From positions 806,001 through 870,000 of the forward strand of contig CP119313.1 in assembly GCA_029202485.1 (NCBI GenBank): a stretch of DNA of 64,000 bases, in the 5' to 3' direction. This DNA comes from Candidatus Pedobacter colombiensis (lineage in GTDB: Bacteria; Bacteroidota; Bacteroidia; Sphingobacteriales; Sphingobacteriaceae). Position 1 is the first letter of the stretch. Each line of letters opens with the position of its first letter. The translations under genes and the position numbers were made by a program. Shown here in pieces: positions 9,177 to 17,211 of this stretch. The notes under the pieces are model-generated. The model ran no database searches. It was given only the letters and a program-made list of their open reading frames with translations, and was not told where the DNA came from.

Positions 9177-10373
9177 ATGAAAGCAAATTTTATTATAGTA
9201 GGCATGGTTGCCTTATCCGGGATGTATGTTCATGCCCAGGATCGTTTGGAAACAGGTTCTAAAAAGCCAATGCCGCAGGAGTGGGTAGATCAGGAAACAG
9301 GCCATAAGGTGGTTCGGTTGTCACGTTTACCCGGCAGTAGCGGTAGCTTTTATTTCCATAACAACCCGTTTGTAGGCGATAAAATGTTTTTTTATAACAC
9401 GGTCGACAACAACCGACAGGTTTTTACAGTAGATCTGAAAACCTTAAAAACCGAGCAAATTACGCATCAGAAACTGCCTATGCGCGGTGAAATTGTTGCT
9501 CATAAATCACAGGAAGTCGTTTATCAGATACAAGACAGTGTATTTGCCAGTAGTGCAATAACAAAGAAAACGAGGTTACTATATGTATTTCCGGCAGAAT
9601 TTAAGGCGACTATTTCAACTATGAATGCTGATGAGACTGTGTTGGCCGGGAGGTATAGTGATGGGAATGCCGAACGAGAAATTTTGAAGCAATACCCTGA
9701 AAAAAGTCAGTATTTTAACAGAATCTATGATGCTAAAATTCCAAATACCTTATTCACGGTAGACCTCAAAACAGGTAAATTCAATAAGATTCATACTGAA
9801 AATACCTGGTTAGGACACGTACAGTTCTCTCCGACAGATAAAGATATTTTAATGTTTTGCCAGGAAGGGCCATGGCACAAAGTAGATCGGATCTGGACCA
9901 TTAATATTGCCAATGGTGAAGTAAAAAAAAGGCATAACCGCAGTATGGATATGGAAATTGCCGGGCACGAGTTTTTTGCTCCTGATGGTAAAACAATCTG
10001 GTTTGATCATCAAATGCCAAGGAGCACCACATTTTACTTAACAGGAGTAGATCTAAAGACAGGAGCGGAAAAGAAATACCAGCTTCAAAGAAATGAATGG
10101 TCGATACATTTTAACATCTCACCGGACCAAAAGCTTTTTGCCGGAGATGGAGGCGATCCAAAACAAGTGGCTAAGGCAGAGGATGGCATGTGGATTTACC
10201 TTTTCCGTCCCGTAGGAGATAAGTTGGAAGCCGAACGATTGGTCAATATGAAAGCGCATGGTTATAAACTTGAACCTAATGTGCACTTTTCTCCTGACGG
10301 GAAATGGGTCATCTTCAGAGCCAATTTTGAAGGGGAGAGCCAGGTTTATGCAGTTGAAATCGCCAAAAAATAA
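9177..10373 (+). CDS. ogl: PL22 oligogalacturonate lyase, secreted
   Basis: A 398-aa seven-bladed propeller protein with a signal peptide ending at VHAQD. Diagnostic segments are GHVQFSPTDKDILMFCQEGPW, AGHEFFAPDGKTIWFDH, WSIHFNISPDQ and PNVHFSPDGKWVIF, giving the histidine set that forms the metal/catalytic site of oligogalacturonate lyases. These enzymes split di- and oligogalacturonides to 5-keto-4-deoxyuronate by beta-elimination. Cytoplasmic in enterobacteria, the enzyme here carries a signal peptide, so a periplasmic role is likely. It abuts the GH105 stop and is followed within 6 bp by a second propeller gene. Confidence 0.85.
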   Translation: MKANFIIVGMVALSGMYVHAQDRLETGSKKPMPQEWVDQETGHKVVRLSRLPGSSGSFYFHNNPFVGDKMFFYNTVDNNRQVFTVDLKTLKTEQITHQKLPMRGEIVAHKSQEVVYQIQDSVFASSAITKKTRLLYVFPAEFKATISTMNADETVLAGRYSDGNAEREILKQYPEKSQYFNRIYDAKIPNTLFTVDLKTGKFNKIHTENTWLGHVQFSPTDKDILMFCQEGPWHKVDRIWTINIANGEVKKRHNRSMDMEIAGHEFFAPDGKTIWFDHQMPRSTTFYLTGVDLKTGAEKKYQLQRNEWSIHFNISPDQKLFAGDGGDPKQVAKAEDGMWIYLFRPVGDKLEAERLVNMKAHGYKLEPNVHFSPDGKWVIFRANFEGESQVYAVEIAKK

Positions 10374-10379
10374 GTGTAT

Positions 10380-11720
10380 ATGAAACATAAAATTTGTTTA
10401 GGTGGGTTATTGGTCATTTTTATCTTATGTTCAGGTGCAGCTTATGCACAGATTGGCAGACGCTTTCCTTCAGAGCGAAAGGTTATTAAAGATCCGATAA
10501 CGGGTGTTACACTCACTTTTTTAACGAGTACCCCAGCTGGAGATTCCAAGATTTATCAAACACACAACCAATGGACATCTGATGGGCAGTGGCTGATATT
10601 CAGATCAGGCCGTGTACATGGAGAGGCTATGGCTGTGAATGAACAAACAGGCGATCTCATCCAGGTAACAGAAGGTGGTTACACCGGGATGTTAAACATC
10701 GCCAGAAATTCAATGAAATTGTATTTCATGAGAAATGTAGATACCACCAGACGTTTTGGTGGCCCGGTAAAAATTATCGAAGTAGACCTTGCAAAGGTAT
10801 TTGCAGATAGTAAAGCAGGAAAGATGAAGCCAGTATCTTTTTATGAGCGTGTTTGTGGAACTACACCAGAAGAAATTGGTGCAGGTGGAGATATGGCGTT
10901 GGATGGAGCAGAAGATTGGGCTTATTTTAGAGTTGGAAAAGAAGAAGCTGCCAAACACCTCGCCAAAGGGACAAAACTCGAACCCAGTTTTGGTCCTAGA
11001 AAGATGGGGGCAGGGCCATCAGGTATTGCAGCTATGAATATCAGAACAGGAGAAATAAAGTATGTTGTTTCAGTTCCGTTTCAGGTTGGACATATACAAA
11101 CGAATCCCTGGATGCCCGGAGAAATTGTGTTTTGCTGGGAAACAGGTGGTAAATCTCCACAAAGAACCTGGACAGTAATGGCTGATGGAACCGGCTTACG
11201 ACCATTGTATCCGGAGTCTGAATATGAATGGGTTACCCACGAAGCAGTGATCTCTCGTGATGAAGTGGCAATGGCGATTATGGGACATCGGAAAATACCC
11301 GGTACGGTGGGAGTTGCAGCTCCACAAACGGCTGTAAACGGAGTTAACCCGGGACAGGAAAGTGCCTGGGGACCATCAGGTACAAGAGAGAAACCGACCG
11401 GACTGGCCATTGTAAACTTAAGAACCAGGGAAATGACTATTGCCGGTCAAACACCAAGTGGAAGTGGGCTTTGGCATGTAAGTGGTTCACCAGATGGTAG
11501 ATGGGCCGTAGGAGATGATTTTTCGCGCAGTATTTATTTAATTGACAGGCACACTCATCAAATGAGACTGCTTTCTGCCGGACATAAACAAACAGCAGCC
11601 GATCATCCGCATCCCACAATGAGTCCTGATGGCACAAAAATACAAATTCAATCGGCGATGCTGTCCGAGAACAATCGTTCCATGAACATCTGTGTGATTT
11701 CTATTCCGAAAGAATGGTGA
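10380..11720 (+). CDS. PL22-like beta-propeller lyase (divergent paralogue), secreted
   Basis: A propeller protein of 446 aa from the chosen ATG (MKHKICLGGLL), which gives a clean signal peptide ending at AYAQI; a GTG two codons upstream is the alternative. It shares the layout of the preceding PL22 protein (FQVGHIQTNPWMPGEIVFCWETGG, WVTHEAVISRDE, LWHVSGSPDGRW, DHPHPTMSPDGT), so all histidine positions have counterparts, but identity is low and it has long insertions. It probably acts on an unsaturated or substituted oligogalacturonide different from that of its neighbour. Last gene before the SusC promoter. PL22-superfamily placement is likely; activity is unknown. Confidence 0.65.
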   Translation: MKHKICLGGLLVIFILCSGAAYAQIGRRFPSERKVIKDPITGVTLTFLTSTPAGDSKIYQTHNQWTSDGQWLIFRSGRVHGEAMAVNEQTGDLIQVTEGGYTGMLNIARNSMKLYFMRNVDTTRRFGGPVKIIEVDLAKVFADSKAGKMKPVSFYERVCGTTPEEIGAGGDMALDGAEDWAYFRVGKEEAAKHLAKGTKLEPSFGPRKMGAGPSGIAAMNIRTGEIKYVVSVPFQVGHIQTNPWMPGEIVFCWETGGKSPQRTWTVMADGTGLRPLYPESEYEWVTHEAVISRDEVAMAIMGHRKIPGTVGVAAPQTAVNGVNPGQESAWGPSGTREKPTGLAIVNLRTREMTIAGQTPSGSGLWHVSGSPDGRWAVGDDFSRSIYLIDRHTHQMRLLSAGHKQTAADHPHPTMSPDGTKIQIQSAMLSENNRSMNICVISIPKEW

Positions 11721-11998
11721 TGCAGGACAGTACAGGTTGCTGTCCATAGATGTTTGCTGTACTTTTATTAAGAACTAAAAACGATAACCAAATATAAAGC
11801 CAAACATTCCTCCCTATCATTCCCCCTAATCAATTTGTCTGTTGACAAGAACTTAATTACATCCAATAACTAAACCCAATTTATGAAATAAAAAAAAAGC
11901 AAAAAACATTATTTCAATAGCCATTAAAGAAGTGCCTGATTGGGTGCTGTGGCTTTCTATTGTCTAAATCTTTACGAGAATAAAAAACATTTCAAATT
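11721..11998 (+). promoter_or_regulatory. Intergenic region upstream of SusC
   Basis: A 278-bp non-coding region. Just after the PL22-like stop is a 6-bp hairpin GGACAG/CTGTCC with a 9-nt loop (11725-11745), too short and without a T-run for a convincing terminator. The rest is AT-rich with no clear TAnnTTTG promoter that I could place. Unlike the two other SusC leaders it has no substantial mini-ORF or long hairpins, consistent with this SusC lacking a FecR partner. Confidence 0.35.
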
Positions 11999-14900
11999 AT
12001 GATATTTTATTTACAAAATGATAATAAACTACGTTATTGTATATTGTTGTTAATCAGTCAGCTGATTTTGATCGCTGTGCTGCCAAAAAAAATTCAGGCG
12101 GCAGAAAACAGCTATAAAGTAAACAAGGCATTGGTTGACGCAATTGTTACGGGAAAAGTCACTGATGAAAATGGGGAGGCATTGGTGGGCGTGAGTATAC
12201 GGGTTAAAGGTACCAGGATTGGTACATCCACAACAGGTTCAGGTGATTTTTCAATTACCATTCCTGCTTCGGTATCAAATGCTGTGCTAGAAGTTTCTTA
12301 TCTGGGATTTCTTTCCCAGGAAGTTGCTGTATCTGGGAGAACAAGGATTAATATCCAGTTAAAAAGTGCAGTGGCCGGTCTTAATGAAGTTGTAGTGGTT
12401 GGCTATAATCAAGTAAAAAAGACCGATTTGACTGGTGCGACAGTGAGTGTGAGTGCTGAAGACATCAGATCAAGGCCGGTTGCAAATGCTTTGCAGGCTA
12501 TACAGGGTAAAGCAGCAGGGGTTGATGTTACTTCAAATGAACGCCCAGGTGAGGTTGGAAAAATCTTGATCAGAGGTGCCCGTTCATTAACTGCAACGAA
12601 CGTGCCATTATATGTGGTAGATGGAGTTCCATTGGCAGCAGGTGGTATTGAAGCTATCAATCCAAATGACATAGAAGCCATCGATATTTTAAAAGATGCA
12701 TCTGCCACAGCTGTTTATGGATCAAGAGGTGCGAATGGTGTGGTTATCATTACGACGAAAAGAGGTAAAACAGGTAGTCTTTCATTGAACTATGCAGGAA
12801 CTAGTACGATTGAAAAACTGCATGACCGTACAGAAATGATGAACTCTGCACAGTATATCCAATTCCGACGGGATGCGAATAAGGTAACTACGCCTACACA
12901 AGCAAGCGATAAACTGCTGTTTGGTCAGGATCCTTACGCCTATGCTAATGTACTTAAAGGTTGGGTAGGTGATACATTTGACGGTAGTTTGGTTCCTACA
13001 ACGGACTGGGGGGACATGGTTCTGCGAACAGGTGTTTCTCAGGACCATAATTTAAGCGTTAGTGGTGGAACTGAAAAGATAAAAGCATATGGTTCTTTTG
13101 GTTATTTGTCGCAGCTCGGTACACAATTGGGCCAGGATTACAAGCGCTATAGCTCAAATTTTAGTGTCGATATTAAACCGGTGAAATGGTTTAGCATGGG
13201 GGGAAGTGTAAATGTTGCGTATGGACTTCAGAATTATGGTTATGCTACTCCATCTGGTAATACGGGCCCGGCAAGTCTTTATCTCGCTGCCCAGGCAATG
13301 TTACCTTTTACTGTTCCCTTTGCTGATAATGGCAACAGGATTAATCTGCCGGGTGGCGATATTAATATTTTAAATCCACTTGGTGAAGATAAGTATAATA
13401 TTAATCTGCGAAAAGTATTGCGTACTATGGGCTCTCTTTATGCGGAAGTAACCATTATGGATGGCCTAAAATATCGGGTGAATTTTGGACCGGATTTCTA
13501 TAACTATAATAATGGAAGGTGGATGGATGAACATTCTATTCTTAGAGGTGGGGGCGAGCCTGGTTCTACTAATTCTGCACAGTTAACTCAAAATTCCAAG
13601 CTATCTTATACACTTGATCATTTGCTCTATTATAATAAAACCCTGGGTAAGCATGATTTTGGACTAACGTTACTTCAAAGTTCTTCTTCAAATCGGGAGG
13701 AAACATCAGACATGAAGGCCACAAAACTACCCTACAACAGTCAATTGTGGTATCAGTTAAATTCGGTAAGCGCTTTAGATGGTTTTAGTTCTGGATTAAT
13801 TACATCTACATTGGTTTCCTATATGGGACGCTTTAATTATAGTTATAATAATAAATATTTGTTAACAGTTTCTGGCAGATGGGATGGTGCATCTGTGTTA
13901 GCAGATGGACATAAATGGGATTTCTTTCCATCTGCAGCTTTAGCTTGGCGTATAGATCAGGAAGATTTTATGAAAGGAATTAGCTGGGTCGATCAATTTA
14001 AAGTTAGATTAGGAGTGGGAAGTACAGGGAATGCTGCTGTTGAACCATATTCAACACTAGGAATCTTGCAAACGCTATATTATACCTTTGGAAGTTCGGT
14101 GCAACCAGGTTATGTAGCTTCTGATGCTTCATTGGCAAAACCAATTCCATTACCGAATCATGGTTTAGGATGGGAACATACCACACAATATAACCTTGGT
14201 TTAGATTTTTCAATTTTAAAGGGAAGAGTTAGCGGGGCACTGGATTTATATACCTCCCGGACAAAGGATTTATTGTTGATGAAATCTATTCCTTCTATTA
14301 ATGGTTATACCCAATCTCTTGTAAATATAGGTGCCACCGCTAATAAGGGGATTGAATTGACACTGAATACGGTCAACATTAAAAAGAATGATTTTACCTG
14401 GTCCACTACTTTAAGTTTATCAGCAAACAGAGATCGGATTGTACAATTAGCGAACGGGAAGATTGACGATATAGGTAATAAATGGTTTATCAATCAGCGA
14501 CTAAAAGTCTACTATGATTATGTTAAGATTGGAATCTGGCAAAATACCCCTGAAGATTTGGCCGAAATTGCAAAATTTAAAGCCAATGGAAATACATTCA
14601 AACCGGGAGATATTAGAATTAAAGATTTGAATGGGGACTATAAAATTGATGCCAACAATGACCGGCAGATTGTAGGCCATGCTAATCCTGATTGGGTTGG
14701 TGGGATGTCAAATACCTTTCGTTATAAGAATTTTGATTTAACATGCTTTATATTCTCTCGTTTGGGCTATCAAATTGAAGCAGGTGCCGAATCTTTGCAG
14801 GGTCGTTTTGCTCAACGTGTAGTTGATTACTGGACCCCAAATAATCCTACAAACGATTATCCTGCGCCCAATACTGGTAGTGCAGCCGGAGATCCCTATA

Positions 14901-15130
14901 AAAGTTCAATGAACTATCAGAGTGGTTCCTTTATTAAAATCAGGGACATCTCTTTAGGTTATTATTTGCCGGATGCTTTATGTAAAAAACTGACACTATC
15001 GAAAGTGAAGGTTTATGCCCAGGCTTTAAATCCTGGTTTAATTTATTCTAAAGTAGATTGGATTGATCCTGATACAGGTAACTCAACCTTTAACAGAGGC
15101 TTTGTGCTGGGCTTGAATGTTGGATTTTAA
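11999..15130 (+). CDS. SusC/RagA TonB-dependent outer-membrane receptor of the pectin locus
   Basis: A 1043-aa SusC-type protein. After an N-terminal export segment come a carboxypeptidase-D-regulatory-like domain (~50-130, VTGKVTDENGEALVGVSIRVKGT), the TonB-box/linker NEVVVVGYN, the plug (SRGANGVVIITTKRGK near its end) and a ~750-aa beta-barrel ending in an aromatic (LGLNVGF). There is no N-terminal STN domain, so FecI/FecR signalling is not expected. It imports oligosaccharides captured by its SusD partner, here presumably rhamnogalacturonan or arabinan fragments made by the surrounding enzymes. The SusD ATG follows 24 bp after its stop. Confidence 0.93.
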   Translation: MIFYLQNDNKLRYCILLLISQLILIAVLPKKIQAAENSYKVNKALVDAIVTGKVTDENGEALVGVSIRVKGTRIGTSTTGSGDFSITIPASVSNAVLEVSYLGFLSQEVAVSGRTRINIQLKSAVAGLNEVVVVGYNQVKKTDLTGATVSVSAEDIRSRPVANALQAIQGKAAGVDVTSNERPGEVGKILIRGARSLTATNVPLYVVDGVPLAAGGIEAINPNDIEAIDILKDASATAVYGSRGANGVVIITTKRGKTGSLSLNYAGTSTIEKLHDRTEMMNSAQYIQFRRDANKVTTPTQASDKLLFGQDPYAYANVLKGWVGDTFDGSLVPTTDWGDMVLRTGVSQDHNLSVSGGTEKIKAYGSFGYLSQLGTQLGQDYKRYSSNFSVDIKPVKWFSMGGSVNVAYGLQNYGYATPSGNTGPASLYLAAQAMLPFTVPFADNGNRINLPGGDINILNPLGEDKYNINLRKVLRTMGSLYAEVTIMDGLKYRVNFGPDFYNYNNGRWMDEHSILRGGGEPGSTNSAQLTQNSKLSYTLDHLLYYNKTLGKHDFGLTLLQSSSSNREETSDMKATKLPYNSQLWYQLNSVSALDGFSSGLITSTLVSYMGRFNYSYNNKYLLTVSGRWDGASVLADGHKWDFFPSAALAWRIDQEDFMKGISWVDQFKVRLGVGSTGNAAVEPYSTLGILQTLYYTFGSSVQPGYVASDASLAKPIPLPNHGLGWEHTTQYNLGLDFSILKGRVSGALDLYTSRTKDLLLMKSIPSINGYTQSLVNIGATANKGIELTLNTVNIKKNDFTWSTTLSLSANRDRIVQLANGKIDDIGNKWFINQRLKVYYDYVKIGIWQNTPEDLAEIAKFKANGNTFKPGDIRIKDLNGDYKIDANNDRQIVGHANPDWVGGMSNTFRYKNFDLTCFIFSRLGYQIEAGAESLQGRFAQRVVDYWTPNNPTNDYPAPNTGSAAGDPYKSSMNYQSGSFIKIRDISLGYYLPDALCKKLTLSKVKVYAQALNPGLIYSKVDWIDPDTGNSTFNRGFVLGLNVGF

Positions 15131-15154
15131 TTGATAATAGATAAAAGATTGATC

Positions 15155-17128
15155 ATGAAAAAGATATCGAAATTAGTATATATCAGCTTTGTGCTGACCT
15201 GTTTTTTGGTGCTACCAACTTCTTGTAAGAAAAGTTTTCTTGACGAAAATATGATCACAGCCAAGAATACCCAGGATTTTGAAAAACCTGATGGTTTAGA
15301 TGGGTTGGTGATAGGGATGTATCAAAGCCTTAGGTTCCACTTTAATTACGAGTGGGCATACTCAACAACCAATTATGGCACAGATGAATTTACAGTAGGT
15401 GGAGATCGGACAGAACAAATGTGGAATTCTTATGATGCCAATTTAAATTCATTAAATGGGGATGTAAGTAGTGTTTGGGATAATATGTATGGCAATATCA
15501 ACTCTGCAAATATTGTGATCCAGAATATTCCATTGTTTTATGGAAATGGAGCAAATAAAAATACTCGTTTGGGAGAAGGTTATTTTATGCGTGCCTTTGA
15601 TTATTTTAAACTGGTAAAGCAATATGGAGGAGTTCCTTTAAAATTAACGCCTTCTACGACTGTGGAGTTGGAATTTACACGTACTTCAGCAAAGGAGACT
15701 TACGAACAGGTTATCCAGGATTTTATTCAGGCATACAACTTGCTTCCTGCTGCAGCCGCAGAGCCCGGAAGAATTACCAAATGGGCTGCGGCGCATTTCC
15801 TTGCGAAGGCTTATTTATTTAGGGCCAGTGAACTTAATAACGATTGGAATGGTGATACCAAGACGGCTGATTTAAACAATGCAATTAAGTATGCCGACCT
15901 GGTGATTAACAGTAGTGGCTGTATACTGGCTACTGATTTTAAAGACCTTTGGAATTTTACTGCGGTAAACGGCCCTAATGAAAACAACAAAGAGATTATT
16001 TTAGCAGCCCAATTTTCTGACAACGTTGCGACACAAGGACGTTATGGTAATCAGGTCCATTTATATTACCCTTCGGTTTATCAAACTTTACCGGGTATGG
16101 TGCGTGATATCCCTGGAGATCGGGAGTTTCAGAGGTTGCGCTCAACCGATTATGCGTTGGATATTTATGACCGTGTAAATGATTCCAGATTTTGGAAGAG
16201 CTTTAAAACAACCTATCTCTGCAATAACCCTAATGGAGCGCCACTTTGGACTGCTGTAACTGCTCCTAGCCCGGATCTGGTGGGCAAACCTAAATTTGCT
16301 GGTGGGGAGGAATCGATACGATATATTGTAAATAATGCAGGTGATAGCAGATATACGGCGGCAAATATTACTATGCGGGCACCATCTATGTATGTTCGGT
16401 ATTTTAATGGTCAGGCCCAAAATATGCTAGGTGGTCATGGTAATTATGGGCTGAGTCAATATGTAGCGCTTTCTAAATTTATGGATGGATCCCGTAATTT
16501 AGTAGCTGCACAACCTGGACAACGAGATGGTATTTTGGCCCGGTTAGCTGAAACCTATTTGATTGCTGCAGAAGCTTATGGCAGATTGGGGCAATTTGGA
16601 AGTGCCATACCTTATCTCAATAAAGTTAGAGACCGCGCTGCCTATAAAGAGGGCGAAGATCGTGCAGCTTATGTAGACGGTGGAATTGCTTATAAAAATA
16701 ACCCGGTAGCCAATACGGCTAAATTTGTCTCTTATTCTGATAAAAATAGTTATTTTGAATCCAATAACCTGGCTACGACTACTGCAACTACATTAAGTTC
16801 AATGCATTTGAATAGTGAGAATGATATTTTTAATTCGAATAAGGAATTCTATGACAAAGTTGGTGCTACATCTCAGCTTGATAAGTTTGTGAGTTTTATT
16901 TTAAATGAACGTTCCAGAGAATTGATGGGAGAATTGATGCGTTGGGAAGACCTTGCCCGGACTAAAACATTAGTGGCACGGGCAACAGCATTCAATGATG
17001 AGGCGAAGCCACTTGCCAATAAACATTACCTGCGACCACTTCCGCAACTCTTTCTTGATGTGATTTATAAAAATAATCAGCCGCTTACACCGGCAGAAAA
17101 AGCTGCGATACAGAATCCCAATTGGTGA
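15155..17128 (+). CDS. SusD/RagB glycan-binding lipoprotein of the pectin locus
   Basis: A SusD-type protein of 657 aa. The ATG giving MKKISKLVYISF was preferred to the in-frame TTG eight codons upstream because it opens a normal lipoprotein signal with lipobox LPTSC (Cys24). TPR-like helices (GEGYFMRAFDYFKLVKQYGGVPL; RLAETYLIAAEAYGRLGQ) and the typical SusD C-terminus (ILNERSRELMGELMRWEDLARTKTL) are clear. It caps the SusC barrel at the cell surface and binds the glycan. A little longer than a usual SusD (500-600 aa). A strong terminator lies 18 bp downstream. Confidence 0.93.
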   Translation: MKKISKLVYISFVLTCFLVLPTSCKKSFLDENMITAKNTQDFEKPDGLDGLVIGMYQSLRFHFNYEWAYSTTNYGTDEFTVGGDRTEQMWNSYDANLNSLNGDVSSVWDNMYGNINSANIVIQNIPLFYGNGANKNTRLGEGYFMRAFDYFKLVKQYGGVPLKLTPSTTVELEFTRTSAKETYEQVIQDFIQAYNLLPAAAAEPGRITKWAAAHFLAKAYLFRASELNNDWNGDTKTADLNNAIKYADLVINSSGCILATDFKDLWNFTAVNGPNENNKEIILAAQFSDNVATQGRYGNQVHLYYPSVYQTLPGMVRDIPGDREFQRLRSTDYALDIYDRVNDSRFWKSFKTTYLCNNPNGAPLWTAVTAPSPDLVGKPKFAGGEESIRYIVNNAGDSRYTAANITMRAPSMYVRYFNGQAQNMLGGHGNYGLSQYVALSKFMDGSRNLVAAQPGQRDGILARLAETYLIAAEAYGRLGQFGSAIPYLNKVRDRAAYKEGEDRAAYVDGGIAYKNNPVANTAKFVSYSDKNSYFESNNLATTTATTLSSMHLNSENDIFNSNKEFYDKVGATSQLDKFVSFILNERSRELMGELMRWEDLARTKTLVARATAFNDEAKPLANKHYLRPLPQLFLDVIYKNNQPLTPAEKAAIQNPNW

Positions 17129-17146
17129 TCATAATAGTAATAAAAT

Positions 17147-17193
17147 TCCAAATAATAAGGGAGTTGCAAACTGCAACTCCCTTATTATTTGGA
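17147..17193. terminator. Bidirectional terminator, perfect 22-bp stem
   Basis: Two 22-nt arms (17147-17168 and 17172-17193) are exactly complementary around a 3-nt AAC loop. A/T-rich flanks on both sides would give U-runs in either direction. It lies between the convergent SusD and GH2 genes. Confidence 0.85.
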
Positions 17194-17211
17194 TACATTT
17201 TAAAATGTCCG

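Noticed and set aside
11999..15130. STN domain on the pectin-locus SusC
   Set aside because: The N-terminus goes straight from the export signal to the carboxypeptidase-regulatory-like domain; no STN fold motif and no FecI/FecR genes are near.
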